64,000 nt of DNA, taken from contig NZ_SMMI01000003.1 in the NCBI RefSeq assembly GCF_009733535.1, positions 248,001 through 312,000 on the forward strand. The letters are read 5' to 3'. The DNA comes from Sphingobacterium endophyticum. GTDB lineage: Bacteria; Bacteroidota; Bacteroidia; Sphingobacteriales; Sphingobacteriaceae. The notes below the pieces were generated by a model, which worked only from the letters and a program-made list of their open reading frames with translations, did not search any database and was not told where the DNA came from. The translations under genes were made by a program, and so were the position numbers. Of the stretch, positions 19,645-28,609 are shown in pieces (position 1 is the first letter of the stretch; the number at the start of each line of letters is the position of its first letter).

Positions 19645-20423
19645 AAAATATCATCCAATATTTAAAATGTGTGTTTGCATCCAATAAGTATTTACTCTTT
19701 GCTATTCCATTAATTGCATTTGTTCTATTTGGAGTTGGATTATATTTCTTATCAAGTCCTGTATTTGATGGCATTATTAATAGCAGTTCAATAATAAAGT
19801 CAGATGAAGCATTAATATCGACCTCAAGATTGCGAGATATTAATTGGACAGTAGCTTTAGTCATTGTTCTTCCCTTTTTCTACCTTACAATTATTCCAAT
19901 AAACTTTAAAAAAAGCTATGATTTTATTCTTCCTATTAAAACTTCGCAAAAGCTTATAACCTATTGTTTCATTGGTCTAATCATTTATTTATATAACCTG
20001 CTAGTTGTTTTGGGATTAAATTATATCGTGGAATTATTTTATAAACAAACCTATTGGAATGCCATAATGGAAGCTTTTGATAGAAAAGGACACCTATATC
20101 TGACAATCGAAAAAGACTCGATTTTTTATAGTGGAAAAAATGCTTTGCAATATTTTATTACTGTGGGCATTTTCTTAATGTTCTTTCCATTTTATTTAGT
20201 GGCTAGCTTATATTTCAAAAAATATAGCTTTTTAATTTCTCTAGCATTAATTTTAACCTTTATGATTTTTGGTACTTATTTAGGATCCAAAATCTGGACC
20301 GGAAATTCTAATCTAATTTCCAATCAGACTTATATATTCCTCTATAAATGGTTAATCATCTTTATTCCCGCTGTACTTTGTTACATAGGATTTTATTTCT
20401 TTCTAAAAGAAAAGGAGGTATAG
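19641..20423 (+). CDS. ABC transporter membrane protein
   Basis: This 260-residue integral membrane protein has about six predicted helices (for example residues 16-34, 70-88, 108-128 and the C-terminal pair near 195-255). It has no recognisable substrate motif. Its position between an ATPase and a YtrA-like regulator identifies it as the permease of that system. Its last codons contain AAGGAGG just ahead of the next start. Confidence 0.8.
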   Translation: MKNIIQYLKCVFASNKYLLFAIPLIAFVLFGVGLYFLSSPVFDGIINSSSIIKSDEALISTSRLRDINWTVALVIVLPFFYLTIIPINFKKSYDFILPIKTSQKLITYCFIGLIIYLYNLLVVLGLNYIVELFYKQTYWNAIMEAFDRKGHLYLTIEKDSIFYSGKNALQYFITVGIFLMFFPFYLVASLYFKKYSFLISLALILTFMIFGTYLGSKIWTGNSNLISNQTYIFLYKWLIIFIPAVLCYIGFYFFLKEKEV

Positions 20424-20777
20424 ATGCAATTTCAATCAGACAAACCCATTTACTTACAGATAATTGATTTGGTAATGGAGAAAATATTAATCGGAGAATG
20501 GAAGGTTGGTGAAAAAATTCTATCTGTTCGTGAATTCGCAGCAAGTGTTGAAGTAAATCCAAACACGGTCATGAGATCTTATGATAAATTACAACAAGAT
20601 GAAATTATTTTCAATAAGCGTGGTTTAGGACTTTTTGTTAAAGAAAATGCTGTCAAGATCATCATGAATGAAAAGAAAGCAAATTTCCTTCAGCATGAAG
20701 CACCTAAATTCTTTCAAACTGCCAAATTATTAAACATTGAAATCGACGAATTAATTGAATTATTTAAAGCTAACTAA
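20424..20777 (+). CDS. GntR family transcriptional regulator, YtrA subfamily
   Basis: This DNA-binding repressor of 117 residues has a winged-helix domain at residues 8-75 (KPIYLQIIDLVMEKILIGEW, then SVREFAASVEVNPNTVMRSY) and a short helical tail without an effector domain, which defines the YtrA subgroup. The start lies directly after the permease stop and is preceded five bases upstream by AAGGAGG, an unusually good Shine-Dalgarno match for Bacteroidota. It probably binds the palindrome at 18788-18813. Unlike classical ytr operons, the regulator gene is third and not first. Confidence 0.92.
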   Translation: MQFQSDKPIYLQIIDLVMEKILIGEWKVGEKILSVREFAASVEVNPNTVMRSYDKLQQDEIIFNKRGLGLFVKENAVKIIMNEKKANFLQHEAPKFFQTAKLLNIEIDELIELFKAN

Positions 20778-20779
20778 AT

Positions 20780-21553
20780 ATGAAAAAATCAACGTTATTT
20801 ATTATGGCCGCTGTCTTAATTTTATGGCTTTGCTTGGCCGTAATTAAACCATTAGATGGAAGGGTATTTATAGATTCAAATGAGAAACCAAAGGATTTTA
20901 TCTCTGGTATTATTAATAATTTTGATAAATCTAAAACTTATAAATATGCATCACTAAAGGGTATCAATCATATTAAATTGCTAGGCTATCCAAATAAAAA
21001 TGCCTTCATTGAATTCGTCCAATCTGATTCGAATAAAGTTTATTTAATGGAAAACAACCGTTATGTTCCTTATGATTTTGAAAACAGCGCTGATACTTTA
21101 GTAATAAAATTAAATGAAAGTGATTTTAAAGCTATTTATATCTATACAAATTCATCTTTAAAAACTCTCATTTTAGATAAATTAAATGCTTCCCTTCGGT
21201 CAGTACCAAGAGAAGGAAATTTATCCTCCTTTGAAAATTTAATTGTTCAAAATCAATCTCAGATAATTGGGTCTAATGAATCAAGAGATAATCTCCATAA
21301 AATTAATCCAATAAAAATAACTGTAAAAGACAAATCCCATTTGGAATTCCATGGCAGCACATTCTGCAGCATAGATTTAAAACTCAACAATGGAATGCTT
21401 ATTCTGAACGAAGGTTCCTTCATTGACACGTTGAATGCCAACCTTCAGGGATTAAGTAATATTATTATTGGTAAATACCCTGATGATAAAAGAGTGAAGT
21501 TTTTAGAAATCTCTGGCAATTTAGACTATTACAACAAAAGGAAACCGCAATAA
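20780..21553 (+). CDS. Hypothetical secreted or anchored protein in a GntR/ABC operon
   Basis: This 257-residue protein has an N-terminal hydrophobic segment (residues 5-20) and a mainly beta-stranded C-terminal half in which short strands alternate with turns (KDKSHLEFHGSTFCSIDLKL, then NLQGLSNIIIG). This resembles the auto-transporter-like GIN domain of Bacteroidota proteins, but the match is by impression only. It starts 2 bases after the GntR stop, so it belongs to the ABC operon. Function unknown. Confidence 0.65.
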   Translation: MKKSTLFIMAAVLILWLCLAVIKPLDGRVFIDSNEKPKDFISGIINNFDKSKTYKYASLKGINHIKLLGYPNKNAFIEFVQSDSNKVYLMENNRYVPYDFENSADTLVIKLNESDFKAIYIYTNSSLKTLILDKLNASLRSVPREGNLSSFENLIVQNQSQIIGSNESRDNLHKINPIKITVKDKSHLEFHGSTFCSIDLKLNNGMLILNEGSFIDTLNANLQGLSNIIIGKYPDDKRVKFLEISGNLDYYNKRKPQ

Positions 21554-21555
21554 CA

Positions 21556-21759
21556 ATGATTATGATTTCAAAAATCATTATTAAAATATTTGGGATGTTT
21601 ATCCTCAGCATATCCTCCTTTCTAACTAGCATTGTAGATCATTTTGTTCCAGTCGAAAATAATCCTAATCATATAAATGCAACGAGTATAAAAAATGAAG
21701 GGAAGGAAAGCAGTTTAAAAGAAATCGCATATATTGAAAAAATCAAAGGGCAGAAATAA
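21556..21759 (+). CDS. Small hypothetical membrane protein
   Basis: This is a 67-residue protein with one hydrophobic helix at about residues 5-27 and a short charged tail. It begins 2 bases after the previous stop, and its own stop codon lies in the loop of a terminator, which supports it being the true last gene of the operon. The start could also be the ATG two codons later. No family is recognised. Confidence 0.55.
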   Translation: MIMISKIIIKIFGMFILSISSFLTSIVDHFVPVENNPNHINATSIKNEGKESSLKEIAYIEKIKGQK

Positions 21760-21780
21760 ATTCTGCCCTTCTTTGTTTTT
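21746..21780 (+). terminator. Terminator at the end of the GntR/ABC operon
   Basis: AAGGGCAGAA (21746-21755) and TTCTGCCCTT (21761-21770) form a 10-bp stem followed by CTTTGTTTTT. The TAA stop of the small membrane protein starts in the loop. Confidence 0.88.
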
Positions 21781-21831
21781 CAAGTTTCATGGCTTTGGGA
21801 CGCCATTAAATATTTTAGATAAATTGTATGT

Positions 21832-22386
21832 CTATTCCGGATTATCTGCAGTGGATTCTCTCGCCAAAGTCACCTCATCAGGTGCATTGCCTAAGTACTT
21901 ATCCAATTCAAATAATGATTCATCACTTGCACGGTCTCCTCCAGCAATTTTTAATTTATCGATCAATTCCATAGCCAATTTTTCTTCTTCGGTCTGTTCT
22001 TTAACAAACCACTGTGCGAAATTCCAAGTAGCCCAATCTTTTTCTTCCATGGATTGATTAACAAGGCCATAGATAGCATTTGTGTTATCAACCTCATGTT
22101 TAAATACCAGTTCAAAGCATTCTGAAATTGTTTTAGGAAGTTTCTTTGGCTCTTCTACAGCCTCCACCTTCGGTGTTCCTCCACGCTCCAGAATATACAT
22201 CATAATTTTAATCATATGATTTCTTTCTTCCTGTGCATGTCGAAATAAAAAATTAGCAACACCGCCATACCCTTTTGTATCTGCCCAGCATCCTAATGCT
22301 AAATATATCTGAGATGCTTGATTTTCTTTTGTCATTTGCTTTATCAGCGAGGTCTCCATCGCTTTAGAAAGTCTATTGGTATCCAT
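21832..22386 (-). CDS. ftnA: Ferritin
   Basis: This is a cytoplasmic iron-storage protein of 184 residues with the four-helix ferritin fold. Ferroxidase-site residues appear in the blocks ENQASQIYLALGCWADTKG and FRHAQEERNHMIKIM, and a later E-x2-E pattern in EEKLAMELIDKLK. The C-terminal 20 residues (after LDKYLG) are an extension beyond the ferritin core. It is encoded alone and convergent with the small membrane protein gene. Confidence 0.93.
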   Translation of the reverse strand: MDTNRLSKAMETSLIKQMTKENQASQIYLALGCWADTKGYGGVANFLFRHAQEERNHMIKIMMYILERGGTPKVEAVEEPKKLPKTISECFELVFKHEVDNTNAIYGLVNQSMEEKDWATWNFAQWFVKEQTEEEKLAMELIDKLKIAGGDRASDESLFELDKYLGNAPDEVTLARESTADNPE

Positions 22387-22466
22387 AATAATTCCTTTTT
22401 CTATTAGAACAGTTCATAATCGACTTTGTTTCCTTTAACTCCCTTTACTTTTACACTTTTAGATTG

Positions 22467-22474
22467 TAAATTTG
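22467..22474 (+). promoter_or_regulatory. Candidate -7 box for cbpA-cbpM
   Basis: TAAATTTG matches TAnnTTTG and lies 63 bases before the cbpA start. No good -33 box was seen. Confidence 0.4.
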
Positions 22475-22536
22475 AGTAAAGCTATTACTAAACAAAACCC
22501 TACTCAACTTGTTCTTTTTTTAAATCAATAAACTAT

Positions 22537-23478
22537 ATGGCATTTTTAGATTATTATAATGTTTTAGGATTGGATAAATCGGCAAGTCAAGATGATATCA
22601 AGAAAGCTTACCGTAAGCTGGCCCGCAAATTTCATCCTGACTTAAACCCGAATGACGAAAGTGCGAAGAAAAAATTCCAAGAGATAAACGAAGCTAACGA
22701 AGTCCTTACTGATCCCGAAAAACGAAAGAAATACGATCAGTACGGTGAAAACTGGAAACATGGCGAAGAATATGAGAAAGCACAACAGGACTATGCTCGT
22801 TCGAGAGGCTCTCGATCAAGCGGCTCTGCCGGTCAAAATCCTTTCGAAGGATTTGATTTCAATAATTACAATGGTAATTATGACACCGGTGAATATTCAG
22901 ATTTCTTTGAGGACCTATTTGGGTCAAGATTTGGAGGTGGCCGCTCATCGGGAAAACGTGGAAGTTACAGAGGACAAGACTATGAAACCCAAGTAGAATT
23001 AACCCTATTACAAGCTTCTCAAACACATAAACAAACATTTACGGTAAATGGTAAAAACATCCGTATTACCATTCCGGCAGGTGTTGAAGACGGTCAAAAG
23101 ATCCGACTGAAAGGACAAGGGGCAGATGGAGTCAATGGAGGACCAAATGGAGACCTTTATATTACTTTCTCTATAAAACCTGACCATCGATTTAATCGCC
23201 GAGGAAATGACCTTTATACTCATATCGATATAGACTTACCAACCGCATTATTGGGTGGGGAGACTATTGTCGATACCCTGACTGGTAAAATTAACGTTAA
23301 AATAAAACCAGAGACCCAAAATGGATCTAAAATCCGTTTGAAAGGAAAAGGATTCCCAATCTATAAAAAGGATGGTGATTTCGGTGATCTCTATGCTGAA
23401 ATACAGGTCAAATTACCGACAAACCTAACAGCGGATCAGAAAAATATAGTAGAACAATTAGCAGATTCATTAAAATAA
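22537..23478 (+). CDS. cbpA: Curved-DNA-binding protein CbpA, DnaJ family co-chaperone
   Basis: This J-domain co-chaperone of Hsp70 has 313 residues. The J domain covers residues 1-70 with HPD at 33-35. A Gly/Ser/Phe-rich linker runs from about 88 to 145, and the two C-terminal beta domains follow ([20 protein letters not shown] and [19 protein letters not shown]). The zinc-finger domain of DnaJ is absent, which places it in the type II CbpA group. The cbpM gene follows after 3 bases. Confidence 0.94.
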   Translation: MAFLDYYNVLGLDKSASQDDIKKAYRKLARKFHPDLNPNDESAKKKFQEINEANEVLTDPEKRKKYDQYGENWKHGEEYEKAQQDYARSRGSRSSGSAGQNPFEGFDFNNYNGNYDTGEYSDFFEDLFGSRFGGGRSSGKRGSYRGQDYETQVELTLLQASQTHKQTFTVNGKNIRITIPAGVEDGQKIRLKGQGADGVNGGPNGDLYITFSIKPDHRFNRRGNDLYTHIDIDLPTALLGGETIVDTLTGKINVKIKPETQNGSKIRLKGKGFPIYKKDGDFGDLYAEIQVKLPTNLTADQKNIVEQLADSLK

Positions 23479-23481
23479 GCT

Positions 23482-23757
23482 ATGGAAAAGACATTATTTA
23501 GAGTAATCGACATCTGCAAAACCAACAATATTGAATATACCTTTGTTCATGAACTCCATAGCAACGGACTTATTCAAATCATTGTACAGGAAGAGCAAGA
23601 ATATTTAGAGGAAGAGCAGGTGTACCATGTTGAACGTTATTCAACTTGGCACTATGAATTGGATTTAAATGTTCAAGGAATTGAAGTAGTCAGCAATTTG
23701 ATAGATAAAATCGAGGATTTACAAAGAGAATTGAAGGCCTTAAAGCTAGAAAAGTAA
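23482..23757 (+). CDS. cbpM: Chaperone modulator CbpM
   Basis: This 91-residue small protein belongs to the CbpM/MerR-like modulator family, which binds the J domain of CbpA and inhibits it. A helical N-terminal region contains the block FVHELHSNGLIQIIVQEEQE and a C-terminal helix ends in DLQRELKALKLEK. Assignment rests on size, pattern and the position directly after cbpA. Confidence 0.85.
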   Translation: MEKTLFRVIDICKTNNIEYTFVHELHSNGLIQIIVQEEQEYLEEEQVYHVERYSTWHYELDLNVQGIEVVSNLIDKIEDLQRELKALKLEK

Positions 23758-23827
23758 GCATTCATTATGGATAGCCTAGAAATTAGGTCATTTTTTAATA
23801 AATTCGCCTCAATTAACTGAAACCATC

Positions 23828-24511
23828 ATGGAAAAAATCTATCAAGGAAAAACAAAAGACGTTTACAGTCTGGGGAACAATCAGATTCTTCTGCAATTCA
23901 AGGATGATGTAACTGGAGAAAACGGAGTCTTTGACCCAGGTGCTAATACGGTAGGATTAACAATTGAAGGCGCTGGAAAATCCGGCCTCAAAATGACCAC
24001 CTACTTTTTTGAAGTTCTGAATAAACTAGGAATACCCACCCATTTTATTTCTTCAGACATTGACAAAGTTCAAATGATTGTAAAGGATGCCAAGGTATTT
24101 GGAAAGGGACTTGAAGTTATCTGTCGTTATAGAGCGGTTGGAAGCTTCCTAAGAAGATATGCAGCATATTGCGAAGAAGGTCAAGCTTTGGACAGTTTTG
24201 TCGAAGTAACCATTAAAGATGATGAACGTGGAGATCCTGTTATTTCAGAAGACGCATTGGAAATGCTGGGATTACTAAACAAACAACAATACCAAGAATT
24301 AAAAGACCTGACCAAGAAAATCTGCGGAATCGTTAAAGATGAATTAGCAAAAAAAGGTCTGGAACTTTACGATATAAAATTGGAATTTGGACACGATAAA
24401 ACAAATGATCAGATCATTTTAATCGATGAAATATCCGGTGGAAATATGCGTGTTTACAAGGATGGAAAATACGTAGCCCCTTTAGAGTTAGAAAAACTAT
24501 TTTTAGCGTAA
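23828..24511 (+). CDS. purC: Phosphoribosylaminoimidazole-succinocarboxamide synthase
   Basis: PurC joins aspartate to CAIR in purine synthesis. The 227-residue protein shows EKIYQGKTKDVYSLG at the N-terminus, ICRYRAVGSFLRRY, and a C-terminal LYDIKLEFGHDK with the substrate-binding IDEISGGNMRV. Length matches the compact bacterial PurC. The enzyme that makes its substrate (PurE) is encoded at 33624-34124, in another operon. Confidence 0.96.
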   Translation: MEKIYQGKTKDVYSLGNNQILLQFKDDVTGENGVFDPGANTVGLTIEGAGKSGLKMTTYFFEVLNKLGIPTHFISSDIDKVQMIVKDAKVFGKGLEVICRYRAVGSFLRRYAAYCEEGQALDSFVEVTIKDDERGDPVISEDALEMLGLLNKQQYQELKDLTKKICGIVKDELAKKGLELYDIKLEFGHDKTNDQIILIDEISGGNMRVYKDGKYVAPLELEKLFLA

Positions 24512-24518
24512 AAAGTCA

Positions 24519-24550
24519 AGATCCTTCAGTTTCCTGAAGGATCTTTTTCT
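24519..24550 (+). terminator. Bidirectional terminator after purC
   Basis: AGATCCTTCAG (24519-24529), a TTTC loop and CTGAAGGATCT (24534-24544) form an 11-bp stem followed by five T residues. The arm also encodes the last residues (DPSGN) and stop of the lipoprotein gene on the opposite strand. Confidence 0.9.
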
Positions 24551-25398
24551 TTCCCTATACTAAATTCACCTTTTTCCAATATATTTCCCTTTTCATCATA
24601 GTATTCAAATACATAGTTATTTGGGCATAAACTAAGTTCTATGGAACCCGTATCTCCCTTTTTTATAAGCTTGAAATAAGAGATCGTCTTATTGGCACCA
24701 TAAATATCAAAAAGCTTTAAATAAATTATATCCCTGCCTTTTAATAATTCAGCATTCGGCTGTATGGACCAGGGCTTCCTGGAAGTTGAACCACAATCAA
24801 ATATTTGCCAATACGATTTGTATTGAAGCTCTTCCTTTAATTCCAATGCATTAATTTTTGCTAAATATTCAAATCTACCCAAAGGCAGGTCTCTTGGATT
24901 GCCTTCCACATTCAGGGCATAAAACAATAAACTCATACTCTCTTTTTTCCCGTAAGGGATATAGACATGTTTTATGGTCATCCCTTCAGTGGAATAATCT
25001 TTCTGAAAATAATCTGCACGATTATAGGTTCGCTTTTCAAAATCTTCTATATTGAATTTCCTCCTTTTGTGCTTGACCGCAACCATATTATAATAAGGCC
25101 TTGAGTCTGGAACAACAGAAAATAGAACCTTATCCCCTTTCCTACCTAAGCCTACGGACTTCATCATTCTTGTATCCAATGGATAGAACGATTGAGTTCT
25201 CAGCCCCGTATTCCCTGTATCCCGAGGTTGGAAAGATCGATACACCCATACATTAACCCCCTCTTTTTCATTGAAATATTTATCGACATCCGCTGTGAAA
25301 AAACCATGGCTAGAAAATTTTTCGGTTTTGCATGAAATGAAGAATATTAATATACATCCCACAAGGAAATTTATCAGGATTCTAATGACCATACCCAT
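24526..25398 (-). CDS. Hypothetical lipoprotein
   Basis: This 290-residue protein has a signal peptide and lipobox-like IFFISC (cysteine at 23). The mature part has no family that can be named with confidence; stretches such as NVWVYRSFQPRDTG and SMSLLFYALNVEGNP suggest a beta-rich periplasmic or outer-membrane-anchored protein, perhaps of the GWxTD-like class. It lies upstream of, and on the same strand as, nothing obvious: the neighbouring M56 gene ends 42 bases before its start, so read-through from the blaI operon is possible. Confidence 0.65.
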   Translation of the reverse strand: MGMVIRILINFLVGCILIFFISCKTEKFSSHGFFTADVDKYFNEKEGVNVWVYRSFQPRDTGNTGLRTQSFYPLDTRMMKSVGLGRKGDKVLFSVVPDSRPYYNMVAVKHKRRKFNIEDFEKRTYNRADYFQKDYSTEGMTIKHVYIPYGKKESMSLLFYALNVEGNPRDLPLGRFEYLAKINALELKEELQYKSYWQIFDCGSTSRKPWSIQPNAELLKGRDIIYLKLFDIYGANKTISYFKLIKKGDTGSIELSLCPNNYVFEYYDEKGNILEKGEFSIGKEKDPSGN

Positions 25399-25440
25399 AA
25401 AATTTATCCTATTTTCAGCCTTTTAGATTTTGTTAATTAA

Positions 25441-26790
25441 TTAAATTTCTGTTAAATTCAATCGGAGTGGAAGGTTATAGTTCACATCTGCTTCCAATCC
25501 CTTATATTTTCCAGGTTTCCAAGTTTTTGTACTTTTAACAGCCTTTACAGCAGCTAAACCAGATCCGTATCCAAAATCCTTAACTACCTTAATATCCACA
25601 GGCCTGCCCTCTTTATTAATGACAAAGCTAAGTTCTAGCTCTCCTGTTGCACCTGCATCTATGGCCGCTTGTGGGTATTCAAGTGCTTCAGATACATCAT
25701 TTCTAAATTGATTAATTCCACCAGGATATTCAGGTTTTACCTCAACCTGATCGTAGCTAAACACCCCAAATGTTCCTGTTGCTTTTGCCTCTTTACCAGG
25801 ATATCCGTCTTTAGATTCTGTCTTCTTGATCTCTTCCTTAGCATTTCCTGTAGCATTCGATTCTGACAATTTCACGGTATCAACTGATGGTTCATTTTCT
25901 GCCTGGGCATTCTCCTGCGATGGAGAGCTTATTGCTGTTTCTTCCGATCCGCTTTCTTTGGTTTCTTTATTTGGTGATTTGCAGTTTACTGTTAATCCAA
26001 ATAACATAACTGCCATCGGCAGGATTGTTAAGTAAAACAACCTGTTCTTTGATTTTGATTTATCTTTAAATATCATTTCTATTCTTTCCTTTAATTGTGA
26101 TTTATTGGAAAACTCATGACTCAGCTGATGTGGCTCAGCATCCATAGCCTGTGCAACAAGCAGCTCAGCATAGGCAATCCTATCCTCTGAAAAATGCTCG
26201 TCAACGATGCATTCATGCTGGAATTTTAATTCGTCCCTCATCCATATAAAAACCGGATTGAACCAATTGAATGCCCTTACCAACTCGACGAACAAAATAT
26301 CATAACTATGGCCTTGACTAACATGAACCTCTTCATGCTTCTGAATGACCTGATTATCTTTCCCTTCCTCTGCCAACATAATTTTTCCGAAAAATGAATA
26401 ACTTCTATGTTGTTGAATTTTAGAATTTCCCCTCAACAATATCATCGCTCTGTAGATCAATAAGTATGCAGCAACAACTCCTATCCAATAGCAAAGCATC
26501 AACCAGTTCTCTCCAATCCAATTTCTTTGCTGAATTTCCTCCACCGTTTTTGTAATAGCTACAGTATTATTCGCTTTGTTTAGAGTCAGTTCAATAACGG
26601 GCAAGGTGACCTGCATCAGCTCTGGAACACGAAAGTCGATAAAAAGAAACAGCGGCATCAGGTATGAAATGAGAACACTGCTTAATAGATACCAGCGGTT
26701 CAAGCTGAAAAAGGTCAATTTCTTTAATCCAAATCTGTAGATCAAAAAGAAAATTAGCAATGCTAGGTTCGATATCAGAAGGTAGTTCAT
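25441..26790 (-). CDS. BlaR1/M56 family metallopeptidase with C-terminal TonB domain
   Basis: This is an inner-membrane protease of 449 residues. Helices near residues 3-20, 33-52, 97-118 and 251-267 enclose the M56 zinc site, with HEEVH at 152-156 and the later QHECIVDEHF. After the last helix a low-complexity Glu/Ser-rich linker (about 275-350) leads to a TonB C-terminal domain (about 358-447, with PEYPGGINQFRNDV and VVKDFGYG). A penicillin-binding sensor domain, as in true BlaR1, is absent. It is the second of two tandem paralogs downstream of blaI. It probably cleaves the BlaI-like repressor on an envelope signal. Confidence 0.9.
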   Translation of the reverse strand: MNYLLISNLALLIFFLIYRFGLKKLTFFSLNRWYLLSSVLISYLMPLFLFIDFRVPELMQVTLPVIELTLNKANNTVAITKTVEEIQQRNWIGENWLMLCYWIGVVAAYLLIYRAMILLRGNSKIQQHRSYSFFGKIMLAEEGKDNQVIQKHEEVHVSQGHSYDILFVELVRAFNWFNPVFIWMRDELKFQHECIVDEHFSEDRIAYAELLVAQAMDAEPHQLSHEFSNKSQLKERIEMIFKDKSKSKNRLFYLTILPMAVMLFGLTVNCKSPNKETKESGSEETAISSPSQENAQAENEPSVDTVKLSESNATGNAKEEIKKTESKDGYPGKEAKATGTFGVFSYDQVEVKPEYPGGINQFRNDVSEALEYPQAAIDAGATGELELSFVINKEGRPVDIKVVKDFGYGSGLAAVKAVKSTKTWKPGKYKGLEADVNYNLPLRLNLTEI

Positions 26791-26814
26791 AGCTATTCAG
26801 TTTATTTCTTATGT

Positions 26815-28170
26815 TTACGTTTGTGTAAGGTCAAACCTAATCGGAAGCAAATATCTGACAGCAACGGGTTTTCCATTATGAATTGCAGGCTTCCAATCTT
26901 TGGTTTTTTTCAATGCCTCAACACTTTGTTGAGCCATGCCGTATCCAACATCTTTAGCTACCTTAATATCCTGAACCTTCCCTTCAGTATCGATTATAAA
27001 ACTGAGCTCAACAGTTCCTCTTGCTCCAGCATCGATAGCTGCTTGGGTATATTTCACTGTCTCCCCGACCGTTTTTTTAAATTGATTTAACCCACCAGGA
27101 TATACTGCAGGAACTTCTACCTGATCAAAATCCATAACATCATCAATCTTCGATTTTGGTTCTGGAAAAATAATTTTTTCCTCTTCAATATTTTTTGAAT
27201 TCACCTCAATAGGTTCTGAAGAACTACTCTTCTCCTCCTGCACACTTTCAGCAGCGAATTCTTCTACCTTTGAAACGCTTGAATCAGTCATTGCATCATG
27301 TCCAGTAGTTGCAATGGTATCGACAGTACTTGAACTCGATTCCTTATTTGGTGATTTACAATTGATCGTCAGACCTAAAAGCATAGCGGCCATAGGCAAT
27401 ACCATTAAGTAAAATAATCTGTGTTTTGAATTTGATTTATCCTTAAATATCATTTTTATCCTTTCCTTTAATATTGATTTATTGGAAAACTCATGGCTCA
27501 AATGATGAGGATGAATATTCATGGCATAAGCGACCAAAAGCTCCGCATACGCAACCTTGTCTTCAGAAAAATGATTGTCTACAATACATTCATGTTGGAA
27601 TTTTAGCTCATCCCTGATCCAAAACAAGATTGGATTGAACCAATTGAATGCCCGAATAAGCTCCACAAAAAGTAAATCATAACTATGACCTTGCTTCACG
27701 TGCAATTCTTCATGAGCTTTGATTAACGATTTCTCCTTGACTTCAGCTCCAATATTGATGTAATTGAAAAATGAATAGCTTCCGTGTTTCTTCGCAGAAA
27801 ACTGCTTCGAAAACAATAGTAGAATCCTAAATCCTATCATTGCAAGCGTTACAATTACGCCGATCCAGTATAACAATTGAACCCAATTACCTACGACCCA
27901 ATTCTTCTCCTGAACCATATTTGTTGCAATAGGTACCAGTTCTTGCTTAGGCTTTCCATTTAAAGAAAGATCTAAGATTGGCAAAGTGACTTGCATCATT
28001 TCTGGAACTTGGAAATCAATAAATAAAACCAACGGAACCAGATAGGCGATAAAAATACTGCTCAACAAATACCAGCGGTTTAAATTGAAAAAAGTCAATC
28101 TCTTAAGTCCAAATCTATAGATCAGAAAAAATAATGCAAGAGCCAAGTTCGATATCAATAGATAATTCAT
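26815..28170 (-). CDS. BlaR1/M56 family metallopeptidase with C-terminal TonB domain
   Basis: This 451-residue paralog of the next gene has the same layout: paired N-terminal helices, HEELH at 153-157, QHECIVDNHF, a terminal helix ending in the sequence TINCKSPNKE, an acidic Ser/Glu-rich linker and a TonB C-terminal domain (VPAVYPGGLNQFKKTVG, then DTEGKVQDIKVAKDVGYG). The first 60 residues are almost identical to those of its neighbour, indicating a recent duplication or gene conversion, while the linkers have diverged. It lies 11 bases after the blaI gene and 24 bases before its paralog. Confidence 0.9.
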   Translation of the reverse strand: MNYLLISNLALALFFLIYRFGLKRLTFFNLNRWYLLSSIFIAYLVPLVLFIDFQVPEMMQVTLPILDLSLNGKPKQELVPIATNMVQEKNWVVGNWVQLLYWIGVIVTLAMIGFRILLLFSKQFSAKKHGSYSFFNYINIGAEVKEKSLIKAHEELHVKQGHSYDLLFVELIRAFNWFNPILFWIRDELKFQHECIVDNHFSEDKVAYAELLVAYAMNIHPHHLSHEFSNKSILKERIKMIFKDKSNSKHRLFYLMVLPMAAMLLGLTINCKSPNKESSSSTVDTIATTGHDAMTDSSVSKVEEFAAESVQEEKSSSSEPIEVNSKNIEEEKIIFPEPKSKIDDVMDFDQVEVPAVYPGGLNQFKKTVGETVKYTQAAIDAGARGTVELSFIIDTEGKVQDIKVAKDVGYGMAQQSVEALKKTKDWKPAIHNGKPVAVRYLLPIRFDLTQT

Positions 28171-28181
28171 AGCGATCTATT

Positions 28182-28553
28182 TTATTTCTTATGTTTCTGA
28201 ATGAGTTTCATGATCTCATCTAAATCCTGCACATCCAGTTTCTTTTCCTCCAAAAAGAAAGAAAGCATAGAGCTAGCAGAATTCTCAAAATAACCTTGTA
28301 ATAGTTTTCCGGTTATGAGTTTTTTATATTCTTCTTTTTCAATCTTTGGAAAATAACGATGGCTTTTTCCAAAAGACTCATGATCCACAAAACCCTTGGT
28401 CTCGAGAATCCGTACAATAGTAGATACAGTATTATAGGCAGGCTTTGGTTCCGGAAGGATTTCAATAATATCTTTAACAAATCCTCCCTCAATCTCCCAC
28501 AAACTATGCATAATTTGCTCCTCGGCCTTTGTAAGTTCTTTTAATTCGTCCAT
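28182..28553 (-). CDS. BlaI/MecI family transcriptional repressor
   Basis: This winged-helix repressor of 123 residues has LTKAEEQIMHSLWEIEGGFV at the N-terminus, the recognition region PKPAYNTVSTIVRILETKGF and the wing YFPKIEKEEY, all standard for BlaI/MecI/CopY regulators. The C-terminal part should hold the dimer interface and the cleavage site for an M56 partner. It is the first gene of the operon, with two M56 peptidases behind it and a compound palindrome 57-96 bases upstream of its start. Confidence 0.93.
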   Translation of the reverse strand: MDELKELTKAEEQIMHSLWEIEGGFVKDIIEILPEPKPAYNTVSTIVRILETKGFVDHESFGKSHRYFPKIEKEEYKKLITGKLLQGYFENSASSMLSFFLEEKKLDVQDLDEIMKLIQKHKK

Positions 28554-28609
28554 TATTCTATTAATATTAAAAAAGACAATATTGCCTATAATCGATTATA
28601 AACCTAAAG

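Noticed and set aside
21734..22057. 107-codon plus-strand frame after the small membrane protein
   Set aside because: It runs through the terminator and antisense through the ferritin gene, whose family assignment is clear.
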